Assembly (NCBI GenBank): GCA_964514105.1
Contig: CAZEPJ010000002.1
Location: 132,557 to 196,556, forward strand
Direction of reading: 5' to 3'
Source: CAZEPJ01 sp964514105
GTDB taxonomy: Bacteria; Desulfobacterota; Desulfocorpusculales; Desulfocorpusculum
Length of the DNA stretch: 64,000 nt
Part shown: positions 34,664 to 43,141 of the stretch, in pieces
How the letters are laid out: each line of letters begins with the position of its first letter
Position numbering within the stretch: position 1 is the stretch's first letter
Made by a program: the position numbers and the translations under genes
Notes under the pieces: generated by a model
What the model was told of the DNA's origin: nothing
The model's database searches: none
The model's input: only the letters and a program-made list of their open reading frames with translations

Positions 34664-34697
34664 CTCCCGCCCCCCGGCGCTGGCCGGGGGGCGGGAG
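34664..34697 (-). terminator. Strong GC hairpin downstream of the TauE/SafE gene
   Basis: Perfect 14-bp stem (CTCCCGCCCCCCGG and its complement) with a 6-nt loop, 29 bp after the tauE stop and 38 bp before the next gene. No U tract follows, so it may be a Rho-type or mRNA-stabilising structure rather than a classical terminator. Confidence 0.55.
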
Positions 34698-34725
34698 AGA
34701 CCTTGTGACCTGCCCAGGGCCCGGA

Positions 34726-35973
34726 TCACATGGGCACCCAGGCCTTGCCGAAGAAACCCTTGCTCAGGTACCCGATGCCCACGTACAGGGCCAGGACGAT
34801 GAACAGCCTCTTGAGCCAGATCTCGGGGATGTATTTCTGGGTCCTCGGCCCGATCATGGAGCCCACGAAGACACCCACGAGCTGGATCCCCACGAGGCCC
34901 CAGTCCATCCCGGCGCCCGCCACGTTGATGTACGTCGTGATGCTCGTCACCATGCTGATGAAGACGGCCAGGGCCGAGGTCCCGGCCACCACGTACATGG
35001 GCAGGCCCACGAGGCTCGTCAGGTACGGCACGTACAGGAACCCGCCCCCCACGCCGATAAACGCGGAGATGGCCGCGATGACGATTCCTCCCAAGAAGGC
35101 CCAGATGGGGCTGAAGGAGAACTCGACCCCGAAGAAGGTCATCTGGACCTTGGTCAGGCCCCAGGCCTTGACGGCGACCCCCTGGCTGCCCACGTCCTTC
35201 TTCTCCTTGACGCTCTTCTCAAAGGCCTGGGCGGCGGCCTTGGCCTCCTTCTTCCCGGCCTGCCCCTTGGGGGTGGTCTCGTAGAAGAGCACGATCCCCA
35301 CGACGAGCACAAAGACCCCGAACCATCCCTGGTACTGGCTGAAGCTCACCTTGCCCCCCGTGAGCGATGCCGCCAGGAACGCCCCCACGATCGATCCGAT
35401 CCCGAGGGCCAGCCCCAGGGGCCAGGACATGCGCCTGGCCTTGAGGTAGTTAAATACGCTGATGAGGGACGAGAGCCCCACCAGGAACTGGTTGGACGTG
35501 CGGATGCTGTCCGTGAGGGTCTTGTTGAGGCCGGGGGCCGTCTTGCCGAAGCCCCGGGCGTAGTCCCCCAGCCCGTACACGGTCATGTGGCCCACCCCCG
35601 CCATGATGCCGCCGAAGGCACCCACGGTGGAGAAGATCCAGCCCACCCAGGTGGCCCAGAGGATGGCCAGGATGTAACTCACCTGGGGTGCCCCGGGGAT
35701 GCCGAACACGCCCCTGGGCGCCTGGGGGTCGATCTGGCCCTTCTCCTTGCCCAGGGGGGCCTTGGCAACCTCCTGCCCGAGCTTCCCTGGAAGGCCCAGG
35801 TCGCTGCCCACGGCCTTGGGCTTCTCCTGGGCCGGCTTGGCCGCCGCGGCCTGCCCGGCGGCCGGCGGGGCCGACTGCTGGGCTGCGGCGTCGCCCGCCC
35901 CTGCCACGAGAAGGGCCATGGCGAGCATGGGGGCCCCCAGCGCCAACTTCCACGCGATTCCTCTCCGCTTCAT
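34726..35973 (-). CDS. TauE/SafE-family sulfite/sulfonate exporter-like permease
   Basis: A 415-aa membrane protein. A signal-like helix at residues 8-35 is followed by an extended Ala/Gln/Pro-rich periplasmic segment (about 36-95, AAQQSAPPAAGQAAAAKPAQ). The two TauE repeats follow: GAFGGIMAGVGHMTVYGLGD (N-terminal half) and AISAFIGVGGGFLYVPYLTSLVGLP (C-terminal half, with the GxGGG motif). A charged cytoplasmic loop (GKKEAKAAAQAFEKSVKEKKD) separates the halves. TauE/SafE proteins are linked to export of sulfite, sulfoacetate and related sulfur compounds. Together with the YeiH-type protein at 45677-47218 this points to sulfur-oxyanion traffic, but the substrate is not determined. Confidence 0.85.
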   Translation of the reverse strand: MKRRGIAWKLALGAPMLAMALLVAGAGDAAAQQSAPPAAGQAAAAKPAQEKPKAVGSDLGLPGKLGQEVAKAPLGKEKGQIDPQAPRGVFGIPGAPQVSYILAILWATWVGWIFSTVGAFGGIMAGVGHMTVYGLGDYARGFGKTAPGLNKTLTDSIRTSNQFLVGLSSLISVFNYLKARRMSWPLGLALGIGSIVGAFLAASLTGGKVSFSQYQGWFGVFVLVVGIVLFYETTPKGQAGKKEAKAAAQAFEKSVKEKKDVGSQGVAVKAWGLTKVQMTFFGVEFSFSPIWAFLGGIVIAAISAFIGVGGGFLYVPYLTSLVGLPMYVVAGTSALAVFISMVTSITTYINVAGAGMDWGLVGIQLVGVFVGSMIGPRTQKYIPEIWLKRLFIVLALYVGIGYLSKGFFGKAWVPM

Positions 35974-36042
35974 ACGTTCCTCCTTCTTAGTGGATTTGAC
36001 GTATCGCCTCGCGGGCTGGCCCGGACGGCCTTCCCGTGGAGA

Positions 36043-36438
36043 TCACGTCGGTGGCTCCACCGTCCCCGGCGTCCCGCGACGCAGCGGGACCGACCGGATG
36101 ACCTCCTCCAGGTCCTCGATCCCCGCGGGCTCTGGCAGGACCGCCCGCACCTCTCCGCCCAGGGCCTCCCGAACCCGTGACACCGCCCCCACCCCGGCGG
36201 TCAGCACGATCTGCCGCCCGCCCATCCCCGCGGCCCGGAGGGCATCCAGCCGCTCCTGGGCGCTCTCCCCGTGGCGCCCCCCGCTGACCAGCACCAGATC
36301 CGGCCAGTGGCCGCGGAGCCACGCCATCGCCGCCTGGGCGTCCCCGAACGCCACCACGTCGTCCCCGTGGGCGCTCAGGACCCGCTGGGCCAGCAAGCGG
36401 AAGTCCTCATCTTCCTCGACGATGAGCAAGAGGGCCAT
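36043..36438 (-). CDS. Degenerate response-regulator receiver domain
   Basis: A 131-aa stand-alone receiver-like protein starting MALLLIVEEDEDFRLLAQRVL. The fold pattern is intact, including the acidic pocket (EEDED), the switch Thr (IVLTAG) and a final strand (AVLPEPAGIEDLEEVI). However, the phospho-acceptor Asp is Ser52 (PDLVLVSGG) and the conserved Lys before Pro is absent (LPEP). It therefore probably cannot be phosphorylated in the normal way and may act as a constitutive adaptor. It is on the same strand as, and 178 bp downstream of, the NtrC-type regulator gene. Confidence 0.75.
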   Translation of the reverse strand: MALLLIVEEDEDFRLLAQRVLSAHGDDVVAFGDAQAAMAWLRGHWPDLVLVSGGRHGESAQERLDALRAAGMGGRQIVLTAGVGAVSRVREALGGEVRAVLPEPAGIEDLEEVIRSVPLRRGTPGTVEPPT

Positions 36439-36616
36439 GGATCCCATCCGTGCAGGACGATGACAGACCCCAAGCCCATAAACAAAATACATGCCAGGAG
36501 CAACCAGAAGGGCCAGGGCGGGCGCTTTTCCGCGGGTGGACCCCCGCTTGGCCGGCAGCGGCGTCGAACCCTGGGCGCCAAGACCGCAAGAAAACCATTG
36601 CGGGCCGCAGGGAAGG

Positions 36617-38047
36617 TCACTCCGAGGAGGGCGGCGCAGGCTCTTCTCCGGGGGGGAGGGCCCCGCTTCGGTGCCGGCCGGTGTCGATGTCATACCTGCG
36701 CAGGAGCTGCTGGAGCGCCTGGCGCTCCAGGCCCAGTCGCCGGGCGGCCCGGGTGACGTTCCCCCTGTCCTGAGCCAGGGCGTTGTTCAGGAACTCCTCG
36801 TTGAACTGGGCCAGGATCTGCTCCTTGGCATCCCGGTACCGAAGGTGGTAGAGGTGGCTGGCCACGGCAGGCCTTACCCGGTGCTCCAGGCCCAGTGCCC
36901 CGGGCTGCACCGCTTCGCCACGGGCCATGATGGCGCCCCGCCTCACGGTGTTCTGCAGCTCCCTGACGTTGCCCGGCCAGCGCTCCCGGACCAGGAGATC
37001 CAGGGCGTCCGGGGAGAGGTGCAGTCCCGGCCTCCCCAGATCCCGGGCGTAGGCCTTGAGGAAATGATCAGCCAGGATGGGGATGTCGTCCCTTCGCTCC
37101 CGCAGGGGCGGAAGGGCGATGGCGATCACATTGAGCCGATAGAAGAGGTCCTCCCGGAACAGGCCCTCGGCCAGCCGTCGCCTCAGGTCCCGGTTGGTGG
37201 AGGCCACCACGCGCACATCCACTCGAATCGTCCTGGGATGGCCCAGGGGCTTGATCTCCCGTTCCTGGAGCACGCGCAGGAGCTTGGCCTGCAGGCTCAA
37301 CGGAAGCTCCCCGATCTCGTCCAGGAAGATGGTCCCCCCGTGGGCCTCCTGGAACAGCCCTCGTTTGTCGGCCTTGGCGTCCGTGAACGCCCCCTTGGCG
37401 TACCCGAACAGCTCGGTCTCGAGCACGCTTTCCGGGAGGGTGGGGCAGTTGACGGCCACGAACGGGCCGTCGACTCTGGGAGAAAGCCGATGGATGGCCC
37501 GGCACACCAGCTCCTTTCCTGTGCCCGACTCCCCGGTGACCAGCACCGTGGCGTCGGTCTTGGCCACGGTCTGGATGGTTTCGAAGATCTCCCGCATCCT
37601 GACGCTGGTCCCCACCATGTCCTGGAAGACGGCGCGCTCCTGGCAAAGGCGCCGGAGCGTTCGGTGTTCGTTGAGCAGGCGCCGGTACTCCATGGCCTTC
37701 TCCAGGGTGATGAGGAGCCGCGCCGCGTCGAACGGCTTGGTCAGGAAATCGTAGGCCCCCCCCCGAATGGCCTCCACGGCCAGCTCGATGACGCCGTAGG
37801 CCGTCATCATGACGACCACGACCCCGGGGTCTGCCGCCTTGATGCGGCCCAGAAGCTCCATGCCGTCCATGTCCGGCATCTTGATGTCCAGGAGGGCCAC
37901 ATCCACCTGGCCCCCGGAGAGGATCTCCAGTGCCCGTCCCCCCGAAGGGGCGGAGAGGATGTGCCATTGGTGCTCGGCGGCGACCGTCCGCCGGATCAGG
38001 GAGAGCATATCGGGCTCGTCGTCGACGATGAGCAGCGTGGGATTCAT
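36617..38047 (-). CDS. NtrC-family sigma-54-dependent response regulator
   Basis: A 476-aa enhancer-binding protein. The receiver covers residues 4-118, with pocket LLIVDDEPD, phospho-acceptor Asp54 in LLDIKMPDMDG, and Lys104 in FLTKPFD. The AAA+ domain covers about 140-380: Walker A TGESGTGKE (171-179), Walker B IFLDEIGE (240-247), and arginine-finger region LFREDLFYRLNVI. The sigma-54 contact loop reads GAFTDA (219-224) instead of GAFTGA. The C-terminal Fis-type HTH is GNVTRAARRLGLERQALQQLL. The start ATG overlaps the kinase stop (ATGA). A sigma-54 promoter with an upstream inverted repeat precedes the divergent molybdoenzyme genes at 40361, the likely target. Confidence 0.92.
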   Translation of the reverse strand: MNPTLLIVDDEPDMLSLIRRTVAAEHQWHILSAPSGGRALEILSGGQVDVALLDIKMPDMDGMELLGRIKAADPGVVVVMMTAYGVIELAVEAIRGGAYDFLTKPFDAARLLITLEKAMEYRRLLNEHRTLRRLCQERAVFQDMVGTSVRMREIFETIQTVAKTDATVLVTGESGTGKELVCRAIHRLSPRVDGPFVAVNCPTLPESVLETELFGYAKGAFTDAKADKRGLFQEAHGGTIFLDEIGELPLSLQAKLLRVLQEREIKPLGHPRTIRVDVRVVASTNRDLRRRLAEGLFREDLFYRLNVIAIALPPLRERRDDIPILADHFLKAYARDLGRPGLHLSPDALDLLVRERWPGNVRELQNTVRRGAIMARGEAVQPGALGLEHRVRPAVASHLYHLRYRDAKEQILAQFNEEFLNNALAQDRGNVTRAARRLGLERQALQQLLRRYDIDTGRHRSGALPPGEEPAPPSSE

Positions 38048-39576
38048 GACGCCTTTCCCCCCCCGGTCATTCCGGCCCGGCCAGCGGGCAGCAGCACCGT
38101 GAAAGTGGAGCCCCGGCCCGGCTCGCTCTCCACCCGGATCTCGCCCTGGTGGTCCTTCACGATGCCGTAGCTGACCGAGAGGCCCAGGCCGGTCCCCAAG
38201 CCGGTGGGCTTGGTGGTGAAGAACGGGTCGAAGATCCGATCGAGGATCTCCGCCGGGATGCCGCCGCCCGTGTCCGCCACGGACGCCAGGATCGCGCCCC
38301 GATCCGGATCCGCCACCGTGGTCACGACGATCCGCCCCGGCGGCGTGATGGCCTGGCGGGCGTTCATGATCAGGTTCATGAACACCTGCTTCATCTTGTC
38401 CCCGTCGGCGGTCACGCGGGGGAGCCGGGCATCGAGATGCTCGTCCACCTGGACGCGGTCCACCAGGAACTTGCCCTTCACCACGGACAGGATCTCCCGG
38501 AGCAGTTCGTTGAGATCCACCGGGCTCTTGCTCGTGCCCGTGGAGCGGGAGAACTTGAGGAGGTCCTCCACGATCCTCTTGCACTGCACGGCGTGCTTCT
38601 CGATGATCTTGAGATCCGTGTGGACCTGGGAATCGGGCCGGACTTCCCGCATGATGAGCTGGGCATATCCCAGGATGAGCCCCAGGGGGTTGTTGATCTC
38701 GTGCGCCACGCCCGCGGACAGCTGCCCCAGAGAGGCGAGCTTGTCGGCCTGGAGGAGCTGCCGCTCCATGTCGCGCCGCAGGGTGATGTCCTTGACGGTC
38801 CCCTCCAGGCCTTCCCATTGACCTCCGGCGCCCCTTCGAACCGTGGCGGACAACAGGGCGACGGCTTCCCGGCCGTCCGCCCGTCTCACGGTGACCTCCA
38901 TGTCCTTGACGAAGTCCCGGGCCCGGAGTTCGCCTCGCAGGGCCGCTCCCCCATCCGCACTGAGGAACTCGCCGAACAAGTCCCGCCCCGCGATCTCGGC
39001 CAGCGCGCCGACGCCCAGCAGGGCGCATCCCGCCGGGTTCACGTCCCGGAGGCGCCCCTGGGCGTCGCAGATGAAGAGCATGTCCTTGGAGCCCTCGAAC
39101 ACGCGCCGGTACTTGGCCTCGGACGCCGACAGCTCCCTCGTGCGCCCCTCGACGATTCGCTCCAGGTCTGCGCTGAACCGCTTGATCTCCTCGTGCGCGC
39201 GTTCCAGGGCGGCCTTGTCGTCCTCCATCTGGCGGTAGGCCAGGTACACTTTGCTGGAGAAGAGGGTGATGGCCCCCACCAGGACGAAGGAGAGCGTGTT
39301 GAGCGATCCGCTGACGGGGCGGATGAGGACCCAGGTGGCCCCCAGGCCCACGGCCTCCAGAAAGTAGCGGATGAGATGCCCCCCCGAGCGGGACAGGGAG
39401 AAGAAGAGCAGACCCCATGAGAACCACAGGAGATAGGTCCAGATCAGGTGCTGCGGATCCCTCAAGTGAAGCCATCGGGCGTGCCGAACGCACGAAATGG
39501 ACAGCGCGATCATGACGGCGGAGCCCGCCACATCGACCAGCCGCACGGGAAAAATGGAGAGGGACTCGGGATTCAT
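38044..39576 (-). CDS. Membrane-bound PAS sensor histidine kinase
   Basis: A 510-aa kinase. Four membrane helices in residues 1-110 (around VMIALSISCV, LIWTYLLWFSWGLLFFS, ATWVLIRP, SFVLVGAITLF) leave almost no periplasmic domain, so the signal may be sensed within the membrane. A coiled coil (115-150) leads to a PAS domain (about 152-268). HisKA has His292 in GVAHEINNPLGL. HATPase_c shows NLIMNARQAI, DTGGGIP and GLGTGLGLSV. It is cotranscribed with a small membrane protein (4-bp overlap upstream) and with the NtrC-type regulator (4-bp overlap downstream); the three form a signalling operon facing the molybdoenzyme. Confidence 0.9.
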   Translation of the reverse strand: MNPESLSIFPVRLVDVAGSAVMIALSISCVRHARWLHLRDPQHLIWTYLLWFSWGLLFFSLSRSGGHLIRYFLEAVGLGATWVLIRPVSGSLNTLSFVLVGAITLFSSKVYLAYRQMEDDKAALERAHEEIKRFSADLERIVEGRTRELSASEAKYRRVFEGSKDMLFICDAQGRLRDVNPAGCALLGVGALAEIAGRDLFGEFLSADGGAALRGELRARDFVKDMEVTVRRADGREAVALLSATVRRGAGGQWEGLEGTVKDITLRRDMERQLLQADKLASLGQLSAGVAHEINNPLGLILGYAQLIMREVRPDSQVHTDLKIIEKHAVQCKRIVEDLLKFSRSTGTSKSPVDLNELLREILSVVKGKFLVDRVQVDEHLDARLPRVTADGDKMKQVFMNLIMNARQAITPPGRIVVTTVADPDRGAILASVADTGGGIPAEILDRIFDPFFTTKPTGLGTGLGLSVSYGIVKDHQGEIRVESEPGRGSTFTVLLPAGRAGMTGGGKAS

Positions 39577-40043
39577 GGGGGCCCGCCGTCGGCCTCCCGG
39601 CGAAACCGCCTCAGGGCCAGATAGAGCAGCCCCATGGCCGGGACGCACGTGAGGTGGTCCATGCGAAGGAAGATGTACAGGTAGGGGAGGCTCGCCCGAT
39701 CCCACACCAGGCGCCGGGACCACCCCGATCCCACGAAGGCGTCCTCGGCAAGTCGATGGTCCATGATGTGGCCCCAGATGGCCCCCGCGTTCCAGAGGAT
39801 GAAGAACAGACAACTCCACTGGATCATTCGCCAGCCGGGCCTTTCGATGAGGCGGTTCTTGCGCAGCCAGAAGATCATGGTCACCATGCTCATAAGGAAG
39901 AAGACGTGGGCGATCTGGTGGGCGTAAAGCCCCTCCGGGGCCGGGTGCACCTGCAGCGCCCACGCGGGCCCCGCCCCCAGAGGCCACGCAACGATGACGG
40001 CCCAGATCGCAGGTGCAAACCTGGACTTGCAGGAACCGACCAT
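39573..40043 (-). CDS. Four-helix membrane protein, first gene of the signalling operon
   Basis: A 156-aa protein starting MVGSCKSRFAPAIWAVIVAW, with a signal peptide or first helix ending WA-LQVHP. Further helices lie at about residues 45-62 (IAHVFFLMSMVTMIFWL), 78-98 (MIQWSCLFFILWNAGAIWGHIM) and 120-145. Conserved-looking histidines sit at helix ends (AHQIAH, GHIMDH, RMDHL) and could bind heme or metal; this is inference. I do not recognise the family. Because its stop overlaps the kinase start (ATGA), it is a candidate membrane sensor or accessory subunit for that kinase. Confidence 0.7.
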   Translation of the reverse strand: MVGSCKSRFAPAIWAVIVAWPLGAGPAWALQVHPAPEGLYAHQIAHVFFLMSMVTMIFWLRKNRLIERPGWRMIQWSCLFFILWNAGAIWGHIMDHRLAEDAFVGSGWSRRLVWDRASLPYLYIFLRMDHLTCVPAMGLLYLALRRFRREADGGPP

Positions 40044-40093
40044 GGCGCCACCCCCGTGTGCTTCATCGGGTTTGGGCAGGTACTGTAGCGGGT

Positions 40094-40111
40094 TTGCACG
40101 CCGACGTGCAA
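40094..40111. promoter_or_regulatory. TTGCACG inverted repeat, candidate activator-binding site (UAS)
   Basis: Perfect palindrome TTGCACG-CCGA-CGTGCAA. A further half-site TTGCACG lies at 40172-40178. The palindrome is about 130 bp upstream of the sigma-54 promoter at 40241, the normal distance for an NtrC-type enhancer, and about 50 bp from the start of the signalling operon, so the activator might also control itself. Confidence 0.55.
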
Positions 40112-40240
40112 TCTTTTTGTTGCATCTGCGCGCCGGGGATGGGGGCCGATCCATCCCCAGCGGCCCAGTCGTTGCACGCAAGTTCCCGCGGGAGCCCGCA
40201 GGGGAGGCGCGCCCCGGGGGATCCTCCCCGGCAGGAAACG

Positions 40241-40256
40241 AGGCATGTTCCTTGCT
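40241..40256 (+). promoter_or_regulatory. Sigma-54 (-24/-12) promoter for the molybdoenzyme operon
   Basis: AGGCAT-GTTCC-TTGCT matches the TGGCAC-N5-TTGCW consensus, with the invariant GG and GC pairs at the correct 10-bp spacing and a perfect -12 element. It lies about 105 bp upstream of the ATG at 40361 and opposite an operon encoding an NtrC-type activator. Confidence 0.6.
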
Positions 40257-40360
40257 GCACTTTCATCGACGCGCACCACGGCGGTCATTGGGGTGACCGC
40301 GGCCCCCGGGTGCGGGGGCCGCCGGGCCCGTCCCGCCATGAAAGTCCCAGGAGGGCCTCC

Positions 40361-42442
40361 ATGCGAAAGGAGATCTACAGCATCTGTTTCATGTGCACGG
40401 TCCGCTGTCCCATCAAGGTGACGGTGGAGGACGGCGCCGTCCGCTGGATCGAGGGAAACCCCCACCAGCTCAAGGGGGCCCTGTGCGCCAAGGGGAGCGC
40501 GGGGACGGCCCTGCTCAACGACACCGAGCGGCTTCGATACCCCGTGATCCGCCAGGGTGCGCGGGGCGAGGGGAAGTGGAAGCGGGTGAGCTGGGACGAG
40601 GCCCTCACCCACACGGCCGAGAGGCTCAAGGCCGTCATGGACGCCCATGGCCCCCGCGCCGTGGTGTTCGGCGAACGGCAGAACCTCAACACCCACCTGA
40701 GCAAGACCTTCATGCGGGCCATGGGGTCGCCCAACCATTACACCCATGACGCCCTGTGCAAGGGCTCTGTCAATACGGCCTTCCGCACCCTGACGGGGTA
40801 CACCGACGCCCAGGTGGGGATCGACTACGCCAACACCCGGCACATCGTCCTGTACGGCCGCAACATTTTCGAATCCCTGGAGCTCAAGCCCATCCAGGCC
40901 CTCATGGAGGCCGTGGACAAAGGGGCCAAGATCACGTGCATCGACACCCGGGCCACCATCACGGCCTCCAAGGCCACCCGCTTCTGGATGATCCGGCCGG
41001 GTACCGACCTCGCCCTCAACTACGCCATCATCCACGTCCTGCTCAAGGAGGGCCTCTACGATGCCCCGTACGTAAACCGCTGGGTCACGGGTCTGGATGA
41101 GCTGCGGGCCCTGGCGGAGCAGTGCACGCCCCAGTGGGCCGAGGAGGAGACCGGGATCCACGCCGAAGAGATCGTGGCCTTTGCCCGGGAGGTGAGCCAG
41201 GACAAGCCCCAGGTCATCTTCCACTACGGGTACCGGGGGGCCAACCATGTCAATGAGATCTACTTCCGGCGCTCCCTCATCATCCTCAACGCCCTCATGG
41301 GGAGCATCGAGGCAAAGGGCGGCCTCATCTTCAAGAAGACGGCCAAGGACGCCGGGCGCGGGGCCTTCGGCAAGTACGTGGACCAGGAAGGCCTCCCCAA
41401 GGCCACGGGCCAGCGCTTCGACGGCGTTGGGGCCGAGGCCCTTCCCATCTGCGATGCAGCCCACGGCGTCGGGCAGCAGCTCCCCCTGGCCATCCTCAGC
41501 GGCGAGCCGTACCCGGTCAAGGCCGCCATCACCCACCGCTTCGATCCCCTCCTCTCCATACCCGACTACAACCAGAACCTGCGCGCCTTGGACAAGCTGG
41601 ATTTCCTCGTCACCATCGACGTCAACTTCAGCGAGACCGCCTGGTACTCGGACGTGATCCTCCCCGAGTCCGTCTACCTGGAGCGGTCCGACTCCCTCCA
41701 GATGGCCGACGGGCCCAGGCCAACCATCTACATGCGCCGCCAGTGCATCCCGCCCCGGTACGACACCAAGCCCTACTGGGAGATCCTCAAGCTGCTGGCC
41801 GGTCACATGGGGCTGGGCCAGTACTTCCCGTACGAGTCCATCGAGGACATCTGGCGGTACCAACTCAAGGACATGGGGATCCGGATCGAGGATTTCGACG
41901 CCAAGGGCTTCGTGGCGCTGAGCGACAAGGCCATCATCTGGGACCGCAGGGACGGGATCAGATTCAAGACACCGTCGGGGAGGATCGAGCTGGTGTCGAG
42001 CCTCCTGGAGGAGAACGGCTTCCCTTCCTTCCCGCCGTACGAGCCCATGTCCTCGCCGCCTCAGGGGATGTTCCGCCTGACCGTGGGGCGAAACGCCGTC
42101 CACACCCATGTCTCCACCCAGAACAACCCGTATCTCAACGAGCTCGTGCCCGAGAACGTCCTCTGGATCAACGCCGAGGAGGCGAAGAAGCTGGGCATCG
42201 CCAACGGGCAGCTCGTGGAGGTCTCCTCGGATCACGGCTTCGGCAGGATCAAGGCCTTCGTGACCGAGCTCATCCACCCCGAGGCGGTCTTCATGCTCCA
42301 CGGATTCGGCAGGAAGGTGCCCGCCGCCACGAGGTGCTATGACAAAGGAGCCAGCGACACGGCCCTCCAGAGAAATGTGACGGACACCGTCGGCGGAAGC
42401 CCGGGCCTCCACGACACCTTCGTCCGAGTGCGGCCCCTGTAG
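40361..42442 (+). CDS. Molybdopterin oxidoreductase, PsrA/PhsA-like catalytic subunit, cytoplasmic
   Basis: A 693-aa CISM-superfamily enzyme. The N-terminal [4Fe-4S] site is C9, C12, C16 and C42. The Mo-bisMGD domain has SWDEALTHTAERL, and the probable Mo ligand is Cys133 (YTHDALCKGSVN), as in polysulfide/thiosulfate reductases. Further family segments are MIRPGTDLALNYAIIHVLLKE and the C-terminal LTVGRNAVHTHVSTQNNPYLNE. No Tat signal is present, so unlike PsrA/PhsA it should stay in the cytoplasm. Its partners are an electron-transfer Fe-S subunit and a flavin/NAD subunit instead of a membrane anchor. Electrons therefore probably pass between NAD(P)H and an unknown substrate, perhaps a sulfur oxyanion given the flanking exporters. 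Confidence 0.88.
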   Translation: MRKEIYSICFMCTVRCPIKVTVEDGAVRWIEGNPHQLKGALCAKGSAGTALLNDTERLRYPVIRQGARGEGKWKRVSWDEALTHTAERLKAVMDAHGPRAVVFGERQNLNTHLSKTFMRAMGSPNHYTHDALCKGSVNTAFRTLTGYTDAQVGIDYANTRHIVLYGRNIFESLELKPIQALMEAVDKGAKITCIDTRATITASKATRFWMIRPGTDLALNYAIIHVLLKEGLYDAPYVNRWVTGLDELRALAEQCTPQWAEEETGIHAEEIVAFAREVSQDKPQVIFHYGYRGANHVNEIYFRRSLIILNALMGSIEAKGGLIFKKTAKDAGRGAFGKYVDQEGLPKATGQRFDGVGAEALPICDAAHGVGQQLPLAILSGEPYPVKAAITHRFDPLLSIPDYNQNLRALDKLDFLVTIDVNFSETAWYSDVILPESVYLERSDSLQMADGPRPTIYMRRQCIPPRYDTKPYWEILKLLAGHMGLGQYFPYESIEDIWRYQLKDMGIRIEDFDAKGFVALSDKAIIWDRRDGIRFKTPSGRIELVSSLLEENGFPSFPPYEPMSSPPQGMFRLTVGRNAVHTHVSTQNNPYLNELVPENVLWINAEEAKKLGIANGQLVEVSSDHGFGRIKAFVTELIHPEAVFMLHGFGRKVPAATRCYDKGASDTALQRNVTDTVGGSPGLHDTFVRVRPL

Positions 42443-42547
42443 GGATGGTCACGTGTGCGGGTCCCGACTCCAGGGTCAACCTGGCCTTTGCCCCCGACCC
42501 GAAAGACCGGACGCGCGACTCGAGAAGAGAACCCAGGAGAGGAGACC

Positions 42548-43138
42548 ATGAGCGAGTATTACCTGTTTCACGACAGCGCCAAGTGCATCGGGTGCCTCTC
42601 GTGCGAGGTCCACTGCAAGGAGAACAAGCGCCTGGCCGTCGGACCCCGCCTCTGCCGGATCATGACCGTGGGGCCCAAACTGGTCAGCGGCATCCCCCGG
42701 ATGGATTTCATTTTCATGCCCTGTTTCCACTGCGAACGGCCGTGGTGCGTGGCGGCCTGCCCCACCGGGGCCATGCAGAAACGGGCCCAGGACGGCATCG
42801 TCTTCGTCGACCGGGAGCTGTGCGTGGGGTGCAAGGCGTGCATGCGGGCGTGCCCGTGGGGGGCCCCCCAGTGGGACCCGGAGACGGGCAAGGCCGTCAA
42901 GTGCGATTACTGCATGGATCGGGTGGATCAGGGGCTGGAGCCCGCTTGCGTCACCAAGTGCGTGACCAAGTGCCTCCACTTCGGAAAGCCCTCGGCCATG
43001 CCGGACGCCCGGCGCGACCGCCATGCCAAGGCCATGGCCGCCGTGGGCTGGGAGGTGACCCTCGCCCAGCCCTCCCCGGGCCCCCGACCCCGCAAGCCCG
43101 CCCGGAAGAAGGTCCCGCAGGCTGGCCAGGGGGGATGA
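42548..43138 (+). CDS. Electron-transfer subunit with four [4Fe-4S] sites
   Basis: A 196-aa PsrB/HycB-type ferredoxin subunit. Cysteine motifs: CIGCLSCEVHC (10-25 region), CFHCERPWCVAAC, CVGCKACMRAC and CDYCMDRVDQG...CVTKC, i.e. the four-cluster arrangement of DMSO-reductase-family electron-transfer subunits. It has no signal peptide, which fits a cytoplasmic complex. The start at 42548 follows AGGAGAGG. It lies 105 bp after the catalytic subunit and 3 bp before the GltD-like gene. A basic Pro-rich tail (PRKPARKKVPQ) is unusual. Confidence 0.9.
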   Translation: MSEYYLFHDSAKCIGCLSCEVHCKENKRLAVGPRLCRIMTVGPKLVSGIPRMDFIFMPCFHCERPWCVAACPTGAMQKRAQDGIVFVDRELCVGCKACMRACPWGAPQWDPETGKAVKCDYCMDRVDQGLEPACVTKCVTKCLHFGKPSAMPDARRDRHAKAMAAVGWEVTLAQPSPGPRPRKPARKKVPQAGQGG

Positions 43139-43141
43139 TCC

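Noticed and set aside
34664..34697. Hairpin considered as a classical Rho-independent terminator
   Set aside because: Strong stem but no U tract, so kept only as a hairpin with reduced confidence.
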